A stretch of 64,000 nucleotides of DNA, taken from contig NZ_JABBFY010000001.1 of assembly GCF_012927115.1 (NCBI RefSeq), forward strand, positions 2,480,001-2,544,000, read 5' to 3'. Of the stretch, positions 7,877 to 16,733 are shown piece by piece. Origin of the DNA: Sphingomonas sp. G-3-2-10 (GTDB lineage: Bacteria > Pseudomonadota > Alphaproteobacteria > Sphingomonadales > Sphingomonadaceae). The notes beneath the pieces were generated by a model, which worked only from the letters and a program-made list of their open reading frames with translations, ran no database searches and had not been told where the DNA came from. The position numbers and the translations under genes were made by a program. Position 1 is the stretch's first letter. Each line of letters opens with the position of its first letter.

Positions 7877-10786
7877 CTACTTCTTCTTCTTCGCCGCCGG
7901 CTTGCGCGCGGCGGGCTTCGGGGCGGGTGCTTCCGGCAGGACCACCATCGTCCAGTCGCGGCTCGGCGCCAGATATTTCACCGCCAGCGCCTGGATGTCC
8001 GCCGGAGTCACATAGGCATAGTCGCGCGCCAGCGTTTCCACCGCCGCGATTCGCGCCGGATCGCGCGCACCGCCCTGAGTCAGCTGCAGCCAGAACATGT
8101 TGCCGCTCGAACGGCGGATGATGATCTGCTTGAGCGGATTGACCGAACGGTCGAGCTCGTCCTGCGTGATCGGGTTCTTCACCAGATCGGCCGCGATGCT
8201 GCGGGCGAGCTGGAAGAAGAAGTCGGTCTTGTCCGGCGGCAACAGGCCCAGCGCCATGATCTTGCCGCCGCTCGACATCCCGATCGGCCAGTCGCTCATC
8301 ACCGACGGCGAATAGCTCACGCCCGCCTGGCTGCGCAGCTGGTCGATCAGCCGATCGCGGAACACCGCGGCAAGAATCTCCAGCCTGCGGCTCTCGGCGA
8401 TGCCGGCGCTGCCGCCGCCCGTCGGCCAGGCGATCACTGCTGCCGCCTGATCGTCCTGCCCGGTATGGGTGCGCACCACCGGCCGGGCGACGTGCGCCGG
8501 GAACTTGGCCGGAGCCGTCAGCGCGGCACCTGCCGGGCGCGGCTTCAGCGCGCCGAATGTCGACGCGAAGGCGGTGATCGCTTCCTCGGTCTTCAGATCG
8601 CCGAAGATCGACACTTCGATCGGCCCGCTTGCCAGCAGCGGCTCCCACAGCGCGCGGAAGCTTGCCGGCGTGAGCGCGGCCATCGTCGCCTTGGGCGGGA
8701 TGCCCCAGCGCGGATCGCCCGAATGGAGCAGCGCGTCCAGATCGCGGTTCAGCACCGCGTCGGGCGAGGCAGACAGGCTGGCATAGGTCGAAAGCGACGC
8801 CGTCTTCGCGCGGTTCACCGGGTTCGGATCCCAGGCCGGCGACGCCAGCTTCGCCGCGAACAGCTTCAGCTGGTCGGGCAGGTCGGTCATCGTCGTCTGC
8901 GACGAGAAGGTGAAGGCATCGTCGTCGATGTTGAAATCGAAGCCGATCTGGCGATTGCCGGTCAGCGCATCGAGTTCTTCCTGCCCGTAGGTCCCGACGC
9001 CGCTGGCGACCAGCGCGCCGCCGCCGGCCCAGGCCGGGGTCCGCCGCGTCGAGGGAAGCGCGCTCAGCCCGCGTCCGAAGCGGACATGGACATAGACCTT
9101 GCTCACTTCCGACGAATTCTCGTGGATCAGCAGGGTGACGCCGTTCGCGAAAGTAACCTTCTCGACCTTGGGCGTGGCCAGTACGGTTTCGCGGGCGACG
9201 ATCGTGCCCGGCGTGCCCAGCTTGGGCAGGCCGTCGAACGTCACATGACTGAGGTCGGCGCGCGGCTTGCCGCCGCCCGACACGTCGGCGTTCAGCGCCG
9301 CGGTCAGCTTCGCCCCCGCGCGCGGATCGGCGGTATGGAGGTTGAGGATCGCACGCGTCGCGGTGCCTTCGAACACCTTCTTCGACGCCGCCTGCACCGT
9401 TTCCGGCGTGAACATTCGCAGGTCGACCGCTTCCTTGAAGATCGCGTAGCTCGCTTCGGGCGTGGTCACGGTCTCGTTGATGTCGACCGCCTGGACCATG
9501 TCCTCGGCCAGCGACACGCCCGATTCCACCGGCGCGGTGTTGATCCGGTTCTTCATCGAGGATTCGATCTCGGCGAGTTCGCGGTCGATCTCGGCCTGTG
9601 TGGGCGGGCTGGCGGCGGCATCGGCGATCACGCCACGCACGTCCTTCAGCGCCGCTTCCCAATTGTCGCCGACGGGCATGATCTGCACCGTGGTGACGTT
9701 GGCCGACCGCCCGATGTCATCGAGCCCCGCGCCCGCGGCGAGGAACGTTGCCCCCGTTCGCGCCCGCGATTCGAGCCGCCGGTTGATGATCCGGATCGCG
9801 ACCAGATCGACCATGCGCTTCTGGTTGAAGATCACCGTGTCGGAAAACACCGTCCAGGGCCGCACCACGGTCAGCATCGCCATCGCGGGAAGCGTCGGCT
9901 CCACCAGCGTCGCGCTGGTCGGGCCATCCACGATCGGCTTGCCGAAATCGGGGCTCTCGGGCGCGGGGCCGGTCCCCTTCCAGCTCGAGAAATGCTTGAT
10001 GACCATCTGCTCGAGGATGTTCACATCCATGTCGCCGACGACGACCACCACCGCGCGTTCGGGGCGATACCAGCGGTCGTGGAACGCCTTCACGCTCTCG
10101 GCGGTCGCGCCGTTCAGCGTCGCAGTGGTGCCGATCGGCTTGCGCTTCGCCAGCGGCTGGCCGGCGAACATCAGGTCGAACATCGCATCCTGCAGGCGCA
10201 CCTGCGCGCCCGGCTGCTCGCGGGCTTCGGCCAGCACCACCGGCCGCTCGGCATTGAGCGAGGCCGCGGTGATGTTGGGGCCATACATCATGCCGGCCAG
10301 GATCTTCATGCTCTCGTCGAGACCCGCCGAGGTCGCGCTGGGCAGATCGAGCTTATAGACCGTCTGGGTGAAGGTCGTGCTGGCATTGCTGTCCGAGCCG
10401 AAGGTCACGCCGAGGCGCTGCCAGATCTGCTTGGAATCGCCGTCCGGAACGAACACCGAGCCGCGGAAGGAGAGATGCTCCAGAAGATGCGCGAAGCCGC
10501 GCTCGTCGTCGGTCTCGTGGAGCGACCCGGCGTCGATCCGCACGCGCACCGCCACCTGCCCCGGCGGCACGCCATTCTTGCGCACGACATAGCGCACGCC
10601 GTTCGGCAGCCGTCCGAAACGCCACGCGGTATCGTGGACGAGATCGCTGTTCTTGTAGAGCCAGGGATCGTCGGCGGTCTGGATCTTGCCGGCGGAGGGC
10701 GCCTGCTGGGCCACCGCGGGAACCGCGAGGCCTAGGACAGCAAGGGCGAGAAGGGCGGGGCGCGCGCTGCGCAGGTACGACAACAT
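7877..10786 (-). CDS. M16-family zinc metallopeptidase, exported
   Basis: The 969-residue protein has an N-terminal signal peptide ending near AVAQQ and the inverted zinc motif HLLEH at residues 100-104 of the first M16 domain. A second, inactive M16 repeat follows, with the family's R/Y region present near the C-terminus, and the protein ends in a lysine/alanine-rich tail (KPAARKPAAKKKK). This two-repeat form with about 950 residues is the PqqL/pitrilysin-like periplasmic type, which degrades peptides. The start at 10786 is the ATG that begins the signal peptide; no strong ribosome-binding site is visible. It is convergent with the LacI gene and divergent from the hydroxylase-like gene. Confidence 0.88.
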   Translation of the reverse strand: MLSYLRSARPALLALAVLGLAVPAVAQQAPSAGKIQTADDPWLYKNSDLVHDTAWRFGRLPNGVRYVVRKNGVPPGQVAVRVRIDAGSLHETDDERGFAHLLEHLSFRGSVFVPDGDSKQIWQRLGVTFGSDSNASTTFTQTVYKLDLPSATSAGLDESMKILAGMMYGPNITAASLNAERPVVLAEAREQPGAQVRLQDAMFDLMFAGQPLAKRKPIGTTATLNGATAESVKAFHDRWYRPERAVVVVVGDMDVNILEQMVIKHFSSWKGTGPAPESPDFGKPIVDGPTSATLVEPTLPAMAMLTVVRPWTVFSDTVIFNQKRMVDLVAIRIINRRLESRARTGATFLAAGAGLDDIGRSANVTTVQIMPVGDNWEAALKDVRGVIADAAASPPTQAEIDRELAEIESSMKNRINTAPVESGVSLAEDMVQAVDINETVTTPEASYAIFKEAVDLRMFTPETVQAASKKVFEGTATRAILNLHTADPRAGAKLTAALNADVSGGGKPRADLSHVTFDGLPKLGTPGTIVARETVLATPKVEKVTFANGVTLLIHENSSEVSKVYVHVRFGRGLSALPSTRRTPAWAGGGALVASGVGTYGQEELDALTGNRQIGFDFNIDDDAFTFSSQTTMTDLPDQLKLFAAKLASPAWDPNPVNRAKTASLSTYASLSASPDAVLNRDLDALLHSGDPRWGIPPKATMAALTPASFRALWEPLLASGPIEVSIFGDLKTEEAITAFASTFGALKPRPAGAALTAPAKFPAHVARPVVRTHTGQDDQAAAVIAWPTGGGSAGIAESRRLEILAAVFRDRLIDQLRSQAGVSYSPSVMSDWPIGMSSGGKIMALGLLPPDKTDFFFQLARSIAADLVKNPITQDELDRSVNPLKQIIIRRSSGNMFWLQLTQGGARDPARIAAVETLARDYAYVTPADIQALAVKYLAPSRDWTMVVLPEAPAPKPAARKPAAKKKK

Positions 10787-10991
10787 AGTGCGAAGTGTAG
10801 GGTCCGCGCGGCGATCTCGCAATCCCGCGGAAAACCGCCGCATTCCCGCCTTGGGTCCGCGGCGCGACGCCATGTTTTGGACCCATCGAAAGGTTAATGA
10901 TCGAGACTTCAAGGGCATTCCGCGAAGGTCTCTGGGGAGGGGCAGGCGCGGAAATCAGCCACAGAATCGGAAAGGTCGAGGGGCACTCAGC

Positions 10992-11606
10992 GTGGGCGTT
11001 GGCATACCGAATGACGAAGCCACAATGTGGCGCAATCCGGGCGGAGCCGCCGTGCTGCCGGCGCAGCCGATCCGCGGATTGCTCGACCGGCTGATCGCCG
11101 CTTCCTCGTTGATTCCCAACGACCCCGTGCTCGACATGCGCGAATTCGCCTGGACGGCGAATCTCCGCGCCAACTGGTCGGCGATCCGCGACGAAGCCGC
11201 CGCCGCGCTGTGCGGCGCGGCGCAGCGCCTGCCGCTGTGGAATCATGGCGGCGAGGCGGACCTTGCGCGTTGCCCCGCCACCGCCTCGGCGCTCGCCCAG
11301 ATCCCCGGCCTTGTAAGCGCGCGCTATTCCACCCTCGCCTCGGGCGTTCACGTACCGCGCCGGCGCGGCGCGACCAAGGGGCTGGTCACCTGCCATCTCG
11401 GCCTGTCGGTGCCCCGTGACGGCGATGTGCGCATGGCGCTGGCCGATCGCATGCTGCGCTGGGGCGAAGGCGAGACCCTGGTGTTCGACGACAGCTACGA
11501 GCACGAGATCTGGAACGAAGCGAGCGGCGCGCGCACCGTCCTCTCGCTCCAGTTCCGCCGCCCGCTCAAGCAGCCCGCCCGCTGGCTGGCCGAACGGCTG
11601 CTCTGA
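10992..11606 (+). CDS. Aspartyl/asparaginyl beta-hydroxylase-like protein
   Basis: The 204-residue protein resembles the Asp/Asn beta-hydroxylase family (PF05118), Fe(II)/2-oxoglutarate oxygenases with a jelly-roll fold. The segment GLVTCHLGLSVP is followed by a WGEGETLVFDDSYEHEIWNE segment containing the distal His of the iron site, then a RTVLSLQF strand. I chose the GTG at 10992, which has GAGGGG 8 bases upstream; the alternative ATG at 11025 lacks a clear ribosome-binding site. In bacteria this family includes lipid A hydroxylases (LpxO), but this protein is shorter and soluble-looking, so its substrate is open. Confidence 0.72.
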   Translation: MGVGIPNDEATMWRNPGGAAVLPAQPIRGLLDRLIAASSLIPNDPVLDMREFAWTANLRANWSAIRDEAAAALCGAAQRLPLWNHGGEADLARCPATASALAQIPGLVSARYSTLASGVHVPRRRGATKGLVTCHLGLSVPRDGDVRMALADRMLRWGEGETLVFDDSYEHEIWNEASGARTVLSLQFRRPLKQPARWLAERLL

Positions 11607-12020
11607 TATTATCCGGCGGCGATAGCCGGTCACAGCTTGCAATGTAGGATTTCGGCTGCTTCGCTGGGAGGCCGGGGGAGCGCCCCGCCGCTCTTTGACT
11701 TGTCGAACCACGTCATTTTTGCGGGAGGCCGGATTTTCGCGATATTGGTGTCAACCGTGTCAACCAGCACCGTCCCAAGCGCTTGTTTTTGAACGATACA
11801 CGCAATTGCCGGCCATTCGATCGGCGGGCCTTGATGTTGATGCAACTCATGGGTCGGTAAGAATATGACAAGGCCGGATGCGCCGCCTTTTCTTCATCGC
11901 TATCCGAACGGTTCGCTCGACCCCCGCCCTCCGGTGCAGGCAGGAGAGCTTGTCGGCCGGCAACCCATCGTTTCCGCACACCATCTTGATCCGCGCCCGG
12001 CACCGGCCCACATGCAAGCC
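11607..12020. other. 414-base gap without a convincing gene
   Basis: No reading frame here has the codon character of its neighbours; the small frames, for example 11630-11845 on the minus strand, look accidental. The middle part (about 11690-11880) is less GC-rich than the surroundings and probably holds the promoter of the downstream Fe-S scaffold gene. A tandem nine-base repeat, GTGTCAACC twice, lies at 11748-11765. Confidence 0.4.
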
Positions 12021-12596
12021 ATGCTGATCGAGACCGAACCGACGCCCAATCCGGCGACGCTCAAATTCCTTCCCGGCCGCACGGTCATGGAATCGGGCAC
12101 CCGCGACTTCGCCACTCCGGAGGAAGCCGAGGCTTCGCCGCTGGCCGAAGCGATCTTCAATCTGGGCGACGTGACCGGCGTGTTCTTCGGCCGCGACTTC
12201 ATCTCGGTCACCGCCGCGCCCGGCGTCGAATGGCCGGGGCTCAAGCCCGATATCCTCGCCATCCTGCTCGATCATTTCTCGGCGAACATGCCGCTGTTCA
12301 AGGCGCCGTCGGCCGGCTTCTCGGTCCCGCCGCCCGAGGACGAGGATTTCGGCGACGATCCCGAGGATGCCGACATCGTCGCGCAGATTCGCGAACTGAT
12401 CGACACCCGCGTGCGCCCGGCCGTCGCCAATGACGGCGGCGACATCGTCTATCGCGGGTTCAAGCAGGGCAAGGTGTTCCTCCAGATGCAGGGCGCCTGT
12501 TCGGGCTGCCCGTCGTCCAGCGCCACGCTGAAGAACGGCATCGAGCAGCTGCTCAAGCACTATGTTCCCGAAGTCACCGAAGTCCGCGCGGTCTGA
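12021..12596 (+). CDS. NifU-family Fe-S scaffold/carrier protein (Nfu type)
   Basis: The 191-residue protein has the two-domain Nfu build: an N-terminal Nfu_N domain (ETEPTPNPATLKFLPG at the start, GVFFGRDFISVT) and a C-terminal NifU-like domain with VANDGGDI and the cluster-binding CSGCPSS (C160, C163). It carries and delivers 4Fe-4S clusters to apo-proteins in the cytoplasm. The ATG at 12021 begins the conserved MLIETEPTPNP sequence; another ATG three codons upstream (12012) is possible. The MiaB protein encoded nearby at 17.6 kb is an example of a client type. It is followed after 27 bases by the nitroreductase gene. Confidence 0.93.
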   Translation: MLIETEPTPNPATLKFLPGRTVMESGTRDFATPEEAEASPLAEAIFNLGDVTGVFFGRDFISVTAAPGVEWPGLKPDILAILLDHFSANMPLFKAPSAGFSVPPPEDEDFGDDPEDADIVAQIRELIDTRVRPAVANDGGDIVYRGFKQGKVFLQMQGACSGCPSSSATLKNGIEQLLKHYVPEVTEVRAV

Positions 12597-12623
12597 TTCC
12601 GCGCCCCAAGGAAAGTTCTGATC

Positions 12624-13217
12624 ATGACCCGCAAGCTCGACGAGGCTGGCCTCGACACGATCTTCCGCGCCGCGCGCACGGCGAACGGCTATAATGGCGA
12701 TCCGGTCACCGAAGCCGACATCCGCGAAATCTACGAACTGCTGAAGATGGGGCCGACCTCGGCCAACCAGCAATCGGCCCGTTTCGTCTGGGTGACGAGC
12801 GACGAGGCCAAGGCAAAGCTCGCCGCCGCGTCGAGCGGCACCAACGGCGCCAAGATTCTCGCCGCTCCCGCTTCGGTGGTGATCGGCATGGACCTCGACT
12901 TCAACGAGCACCTGCCCTGGCTCTTCCCCCATGCGCCCACCGCGAAGGACTGGTTCCCCGATCCCGAGGTCCGCTACAAGCACGCCTTCCGCAACTCGTC
13001 GCTGCAGGGTGCCTATTTCATCATCGCCGCGCGCGCGCTGGGCTTCGATGTCGGCCCGATGTCGGGCTTCGATCACGATCAGGTCGATGCGGCCTTCTTT
13101 GCCGGCCAGCCCAACGTGAAGTCGAACTTCATCGCCACGCTCGGCCATGCCGATCATTCGACGATCTTCGACCGGCTGCCGCGTCCGGAATTCGACCGGT
13201 TCAACCGGATCGCCTGA
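12624..13217 (+). CDS. Nitroreductase-family oxidoreductase, RutE/HadB-like (malonic semialdehyde reductase type)
   Basis: The 197-residue flavoprotein has the short nitroreductase fold of the RutE/HadB group: the phosphate-binding region GPTSANQQSARFVWV near residue 45, AAPASVVIGMD, and FRNSSLQGAYFIIAARALG. RutE reduces malonic semialdehyde during uracil breakdown, but no other rut genes are in the window, so the substrate here is not certain. GGAAAG precedes the ATG at a usual distance. It follows the nfu gene and precedes a stem-loop at 13232-13261 that probably ends transcription of this pair. Confidence 0.82.
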   Translation: MTRKLDEAGLDTIFRAARTANGYNGDPVTEADIREIYELLKMGPTSANQQSARFVWVTSDEAKAKLAAASSGTNGAKILAAPASVVIGMDLDFNEHLPWLFPHAPTAKDWFPDPEVRYKHAFRNSSLQGAYFIIAARALGFDVGPMSGFDHDQVDAAFFAGQPNVKSNFIATLGHADHSTIFDRLPRPEFDRFNRIA

Positions 13218-13231
13218 TCCTGTACTTTCGC

Positions 13232-13261
13232 CCGTCATTCCCGCACAGGCGGGGATGACGG
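13232..13261. repeat. Stem-loop repeat of the CGTCATTCCCGC type
   Basis: A 13-base-pair stem (one G-U pair) with loop ACAG fills the short gap between the nitroreductase and tsaB genes. The sequence (CGTCATTCCCGC...GCGGGGATGACG) is of the dispersed palindromic kind found in many proteobacterial genomes. There is no run of T after it, so a terminator role is only possible. Confidence 0.6.
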
Positions 13262-13271
13262 AAAGAAACAC

Positions 13272-13901
13272 GTGCGAACCCTGATCATCGAAACCGCCAC
13301 GGCTGCCTGCTCCGTCGCCCTGATCGAGGGCGGCGAAGTGATTGCCGACAGCCATCTGGTCGTAGGCCGCGGCCATGCCGAACAACTGATCCCGATGATC
13401 GCCGCATTGCCCGGTCAGGGCCGCGCGGACCGCATCCTCGTCGATTGCGGCCCGGGCAGCTTCACCGGCGTCCGTGTGGGGCTCGCTGCCGCACGCGGCC
13501 TCGCGATCGGATGGGGCTGCAAAGTCGCCGGCTATTCCTCGCTGGCGCTGATCGCCGCGCAGGGCTTCGCCGCCCGCCCCGGCCTCGCCAATCTTGCGGT
13601 CATACTCGAAGGCGGGCACGGTGAGGTATTCATGCAGGCCTTCACCGCTCCGCTGGCCGAGGATGGCCCCTTCACCTCGCTCATTCCTGCGCAGGCGATC
13701 GCCGCCCTGTCCGGCCGCCCCGCCATCGGCAATGGCGTGCGCCACCTGACGGCGATCGATCCCGGCCTCGATATGATCGACACCCTGCCCCGCGCCGCCG
13801 ACGCGCGGATGCTCCCGCCTGCCTTCACCGCGCTCGAGCCCCGGCCGATCTACGGCCGCGCGCCCGATGCGAAGACGCTGGCGGAGCGCGGCCTCGCATG
13901 A
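13272..13901 (+). CDS. tsaB: tRNA t6A synthesis protein TsaB
   Basis: The 209-residue protein begins with the ASKHA-type strand MRTLIIETATAACSVALIEGG and has GHAEQLIPMI and DRILVDCGPGSFTGVRVGLAAARGLAIG, the signature of TsaB (YeaZ). TsaB pairs with TsaD and TsaE to form threonylcarbamoyladenosine at position 37 of ANN-reading tRNAs. The start is a GTG at 13272, confirmed by the position of the conserved first strand. Its last codons overlap the rimI start (ATGA at 13898), the common tsaB-rimI pairing. Confidence 0.93.
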   Translation: MRTLIIETATAACSVALIEGGEVIADSHLVVGRGHAEQLIPMIAALPGQGRADRILVDCGPGSFTGVRVGLAAARGLAIGWGCKVAGYSSLALIAAQGFAARPGLANLAVILEGGHGEVFMQAFTAPLAEDGPFTSLIPAQAIAALSGRPAIGNGVRHLTAIDPGLDMIDTLPRAADARMLPPAFTALEPRPIYGRAPDAKTLAERGLA

Positions 13902-14374
13902 GCCGCATCTTCAGTCTTACCGAACTCCGCGAAGGCGGCCCGCAGGATCTGCCCGCCGTCGCCCGGATCATGCAGGACGCATTCGACCCGCGCTATGGCG
14001 AAGCATGGACCAGCGCCCAGTGCATGGGGATGCTCTCTCTGCCCGGCGTCTGGCTGACCATCGCCAGCATCGACGAAGCCGATATCGGTTTCGCTCTGGC
14101 GCGTGTCGCTGGACCAGAAGCGGAACTTCTGCTGCTTGCCACGCGTCCTGCCGCACGCGGACGCGGCGTCGGCGGCGCGCTGTTACGCGCCGTCATTGCG
14201 GAAGCAACCGGTCGCGGTGTCATTGATCTACATCTGGAAGTCCGCGCGGGTAATGATGCAGTCCGGCTTTACCGTCGCGAAGGCTTCGGGAAAGTTGGTG
14301 AACGCCGTGATTATTATCGTGGCAACGCTGGACAACTGTTCGACGCACAGACATTTTCAAGAAAACTACGCTGA
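13898..14374 (+). CDS. rimI: Ribosomal-protein N-acetyltransferase RimI-like (GNAT)
   Basis: The 158-residue product is a GNAT acetyltransferase. The acetyl-CoA loop appears as [21 protein letters not shown] (R/Q-x-x-G-x-G/A form), followed by [32 protein letters not shown], which is the characteristic RimI C-terminal half. RimI acetylates the N-terminus of ribosomal protein S18; in alphaproteobacteria its position next to tsaB is the main support for that assignment, and other substrates remain possible. The start overlaps the end of tsaB by 4 bases, implying coupled translation. Confidence 0.87.
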   Translation: MSRIFSLTELREGGPQDLPAVARIMQDAFDPRYGEAWTSAQCMGMLSLPGVWLTIASIDEADIGFALARVAGPEAELLLLATRPAARGRGVGGALLRAVIAEATGRGVIDLHLEVRAGNDAVRLYRREGFGKVGERRDYYRGNAGQLFDAQTFSRKLR

Positions 14375-14484
14375 ATTCGTCAAATCCTCGCCGGACGGCC
14401 TTGCGTTCGCTCCGGAATGGTCCGATAGGCCGCAAAGACGAGGCGAACTATAATCCGCCCGCAATTGGGTCGAAGGAAAATGTG

Positions 14485-14898
14485 ATGGATAGTCAGAACG
14501 AACTTCAGGAAACGCTGATCACGCTCACCGCGGATATTGTCGCGGCGCATGTAAGCAACAACAGTGTTGCTGTGTCGGACCTCCCGGTCCTGATCCAGAA
14601 CGTGCACAACGCGCTTGCCGGTCTCGGCACCGTGGTTGCCGAGCCTGAAGTGAAGCAGGAGCCTGCGGTTTCGGTCCGCTCGTCGGTCAAGCCGGACTTC
14701 ATCGTCTGCCTCGAGGACGGCAAGAAGCTGAAGATGCTCAAGCGCCACCTGATGACGCACTATCAGATGACCCCTGATCAGTATCGCGCAAAGTGGAACC
14801 TGCCCGCCGACTATCCGATGGTCGCGCCGAACTATGCCGAGCAGCGCCGCACGCTCGCCAAGAAGATCGGCCTGGGCACCAAGCGCCGCAAGCGCTGA
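14485..14898 (+). CDS. MucR/Ros-family transcriptional regulator with Asp-substituted zinc finger
   Basis: The 137-residue protein is a MucR/Ros regulator. The C-terminal half reads [20 protein letters not shown]...[21 protein letters not shown], the prokaryotic zinc-finger region. In Ros the metal site is C-x2-C...H...H; here the second Cys is Asp (C75, D78, H88, H92), as in several alphaproteobacterial MucR relatives. These proteins control exopolysaccharide, motility and cell-cycle genes as oligomeric nucleoid-type regulators. The ATG at 14485 has GAAGGAAAA upstream and starts the usual MDSQNEL N-terminus. A strong terminator follows. Targets cannot be named from sequence. Confidence 0.9.
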   Translation: MDSQNELQETLITLTADIVAAHVSNNSVAVSDLPVLIQNVHNALAGLGTVVAEPEVKQEPAVSVRSSVKPDFIVCLEDGKKLKMLKRHLMTHYQMTPDQYRAKWNLPADYPMVAPNYAEQRRTLAKKIGLGTKRRKR

Positions 14899-14925
14899 TC
14901 GCCATTTCCGCGCAAGCGAAGCAAG

Positions 14926-14966
14926 CGCCGGCCCGGCTTATCGCCCGGGCCGGCGTTTTGCGTTTT
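14926..14966 (+). terminator. Rho-independent terminator after mucR
   Basis: An 11-base-pair GC stem (CGCCGGCCCGG with its complement, 14926-14936 and 14945-14955) with an 8-base loop is followed by TTTTGCGTTTT. It separates the mucR-like gene from the fur-like gene. Confidence 0.8.
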
Positions 14967-15033
14967 GGGCACCCTTTCCCCGCGCGCGCCAAGCCGCTAC
15001 ATCGGCGCACGACCCCAAGCCGGTAAGGACCTC

Positions 15034-15456
15034 ATGCCCCGCAAGATCGATCTCGAAGCGCTCTGCCACGAAAAGGGCCTGCGCATCACCGAACAGCGCA
15101 AGGTGATCGCTCGCGTTCTCTCGGACGCCGAGGATCATCCCGACGTCGAGAAGGTCTATGAGCGCGCGTCGGCGATCGATCCCGGCATTTCGATCGCGAC
15201 CGTCTATCGCACCGTCCGCCTGTTCGAAGAGGCCGGCATCCTCGACCGCCACGATTTCGGCGACGGCCGCGCGCGCTACGAGCCCGCACCCGAAGCGCAT
15301 CACGATCACCTGATCGACGTCGAGACCGGCAAGGTGATCGAATTCGTCGATCCCGAGCTGGAACAGCTCCAGAAGCAGATCGCCGAGCGGCTCGGCTTCC
15401 GCCTCGTCGACCACCGCATGGAGCTTTACGGCGTCAGCCTCGAACGCAAGGGCTGA
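15034..15456 (+). CDS. fur: Fur-family metal-responsive repressor
   Basis: The 140-residue protein has the Fur layout: an N-terminal winged helix (CHEKGLRITEQRKVIARVLSD, ATVYRTVRLFEEAGIL) and a dimerisation/metal domain with HHDHLID and ELYGVSLER. In alphaproteobacteria this group covers the iron sensor Fur and manganese-responsive Mur; the sequence alone does not decide between them. The usual C-x2-C structural zinc sites are not present, as in many alphaproteobacterial Fur/Mur proteins. The ATG at 15034 has TAAGGA upstream. It is convergent with the next gene, separated by 3 bases. Confidence 0.88.
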   Translation: MPRKIDLEALCHEKGLRITEQRKVIARVLSDAEDHPDVEKVYERASAIDPGISIATVYRTVRLFEEAGILDRHDFGDGRARYEPAPEAHHDHLIDVETGKVIEFVDPELEQLQKQIAERLGFRLVDHRMELYGVSLERKG

Positions 15457-15459
15457 GGG

Positions 15460-15840
15460 CTATCGACCGTTCCGGTCCGAGCAGATGGCCAGCGTTTCGT
15501 CCTCATAGCAATGCAGCATGTGCAGCCGGCGCCTGACGTCGTCCGGCGCGCGCAGATCCGTCGCGGGATCCCCCGGATGCAGCACGACCAGCCTGAACTG
15601 GTCGTCAGGGCATCGACGCCAGTCGGGATCGCTCGAGAAGCAGTAGTAGATTTTGAGGGGATCGGAGCAGCGGTTGCGCACGGCGACATAGGGCCGGATC
15701 GTGCGGCTGCCCCCGTTATAAGATACGTCCTCCCGCACCGCCTGCTCCGTACAGAGTTTGGGATTGTCCTCGGCTACCGGAAGCGAAATCGCACCGGGGA
15801 ACCCCAGACTCAGCGCGACCGCCAACGAAACCAACACCAT
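15460..15840 (-). CDS. Exported cysteine-containing protein, paralogue of the N-terminal part of the neighbouring TonB-domain protein
   Basis: I do not recognise a named family. The 126-residue product starts with a signal peptide (the ATG at 15840 follows AGGGAGGTGGGA, an excellent ribosome-binding site). The mature part has a pattern RNRCSDPLKIYYCFSSDP...RRC...LHMLHC that matches RNTCSTPIRLHYCNSMSSD...QC...IHVLEC in the next gene upstream, so the two share a disulfide-type domain of about 90 residues. It lies 28 bases downstream of that gene on the same strand and probably forms a two-gene operon with it. Function unknown; a periplasmic location is likely. Confidence 0.72.
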   Translation of the reverse strand: MVLVSLAVALSLGFPGAISLPVAEDNPKLCTEQAVREDVSYNGGSRTIRPYVAVRNRCSDPLKIYYCFSSDPDWRRCPDDQFRLVVLHPGDPATDLRAPDDVRRRLHMLHCYEDETLAICSDRNGR

Positions 15841-15868
15841 TCCCACCTCCCTGCAAAAAATTCCGATC

Positions 15869-16633
15869 TCAGTGGAGCGCCCAGGCCGCTTCATATTCCG
15901 GATAGACGCTGGCTACCGGATTGCCCGCGCCGTCGATTCCCGGATTGAAGCGCCCCCGACGCATCAGCACTGAGCAGGTGGCCCGATCGAGATCTGCGAA
16001 CCCGCTCGATCGCTTGACGCGGCACCCGGTAACCCGTCCCATCGGATTGATGGCAAGCGTCACCACCGTTTTACCCTCCGCGCCGATTCTCAGCATCCGC
16101 GGCGGATAATCGTCCTCGGTGAGGACCATGCCGGGCCGCTTGATCGCCAGCGGCGCAGACAGGTTCGGCGCTTCCCCGACACCGCTGAACGCCGCGCCGG
16201 GATCGGCCTCCGGCGCCGCTGTAATCGCCGCACCTTCGCACAGGATCGCAACGCGTCCGGTCACCCGGCTGCGCGACTCGACCAGCTTCTCGCCGCTTTG
16301 GCATTCGAGCACATGGATAAAAGAGCGTTCAGGTCCGCGGATATCGAAACCCGCGCCCGCCCCCAGATCGACCCAGCCGTACATGCCGATCGCACATTGC
16401 GACTGATCCGAGCTCATGCTGTTGCAATAGTGAAGACGGATCGGCGTGCTGCAGGTGTTGCGATAGCGGAAATAGTAGCGGGTGATGATATGCGAGCCCC
16501 GGCGGAACTTCTCCGATCGCTGGACCCGCACGGTGCAGCTGCCAGTCCGCTCTTCCTGTTGCACCATTGCGACCGGCAGCTCGACCGGGGTCAAGCCAGC
16601 ACCGATCATCGCAAGAACGCTCCACATCGCCAT
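15869..16633 (-). CDS. Exported protein with cysteine-rich domain fused to a TonB C-terminal domain
   Basis: The 254-residue protein has an N-terminal hydrophobic export signal, then a cysteine-rich domain (about residues 30-125) shared with the downstream gene, a short linker and a C-terminal TonB-like domain (about 165-254: MVLTEDDYPPRMLRIGAEGKTVVTLAINPMGRVTGCRVKRSSG...FNPGID). It lacks the proline-rich spacer and the anchoring helix with SxxxH of energy-transducing TonB, so it is unlikely to power a receptor; domains of this type also occur in periplasmic proteins of unknown function. The ATG at 16633 is preceded by a G-rich ribosome-binding site. It is divergent from plsC. Confidence 0.75.
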   Translation of the reverse strand: MAMWSVLAMIGAGLTPVELPVAMVQQEERTGSCTVRVQRSEKFRRGSHIITRYYFRYRNTCSTPIRLHYCNSMSSDQSQCAIGMYGWVDLGAGAGFDIRGPERSFIHVLECQSGEKLVESRSRVTGRVAILCEGAAITAAPEADPGAAFSGVGEAPNLSAPLAIKRPGMVLTEDDYPPRMLRIGAEGKTVVTLAINPMGRVTGCRVKRSSGFADLDRATCSVLMRRGRFNPGIDGAGNPVASVYPEYEAAWALH

Positions 16634-16733
16634 GATCCCCCCGGAAAAATCTTCACGAACAGGATGCTGTCCAGCTCCGATCCGGTCAAGCGCCGCTTGT
16701 CTCCGCCGCGCCGATCCCCTCTATTGTGCGGCG

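Noticed and set aside
6972..9662. 896-residue minus-strand frame
   Set aside because: Overlaps the LacI gene and the M16 gene in other frames; composition is typical of shadow frames.
8465..10735. 756-residue plus-strand frame
   Set aside because: Antisense to the M16 peptidase, with no signal or motif.
11630..11845. 71-residue minus-strand frame in the gap before nfu
   Set aside because: No ribosome-binding site, no family, and base use unlike real genes here.
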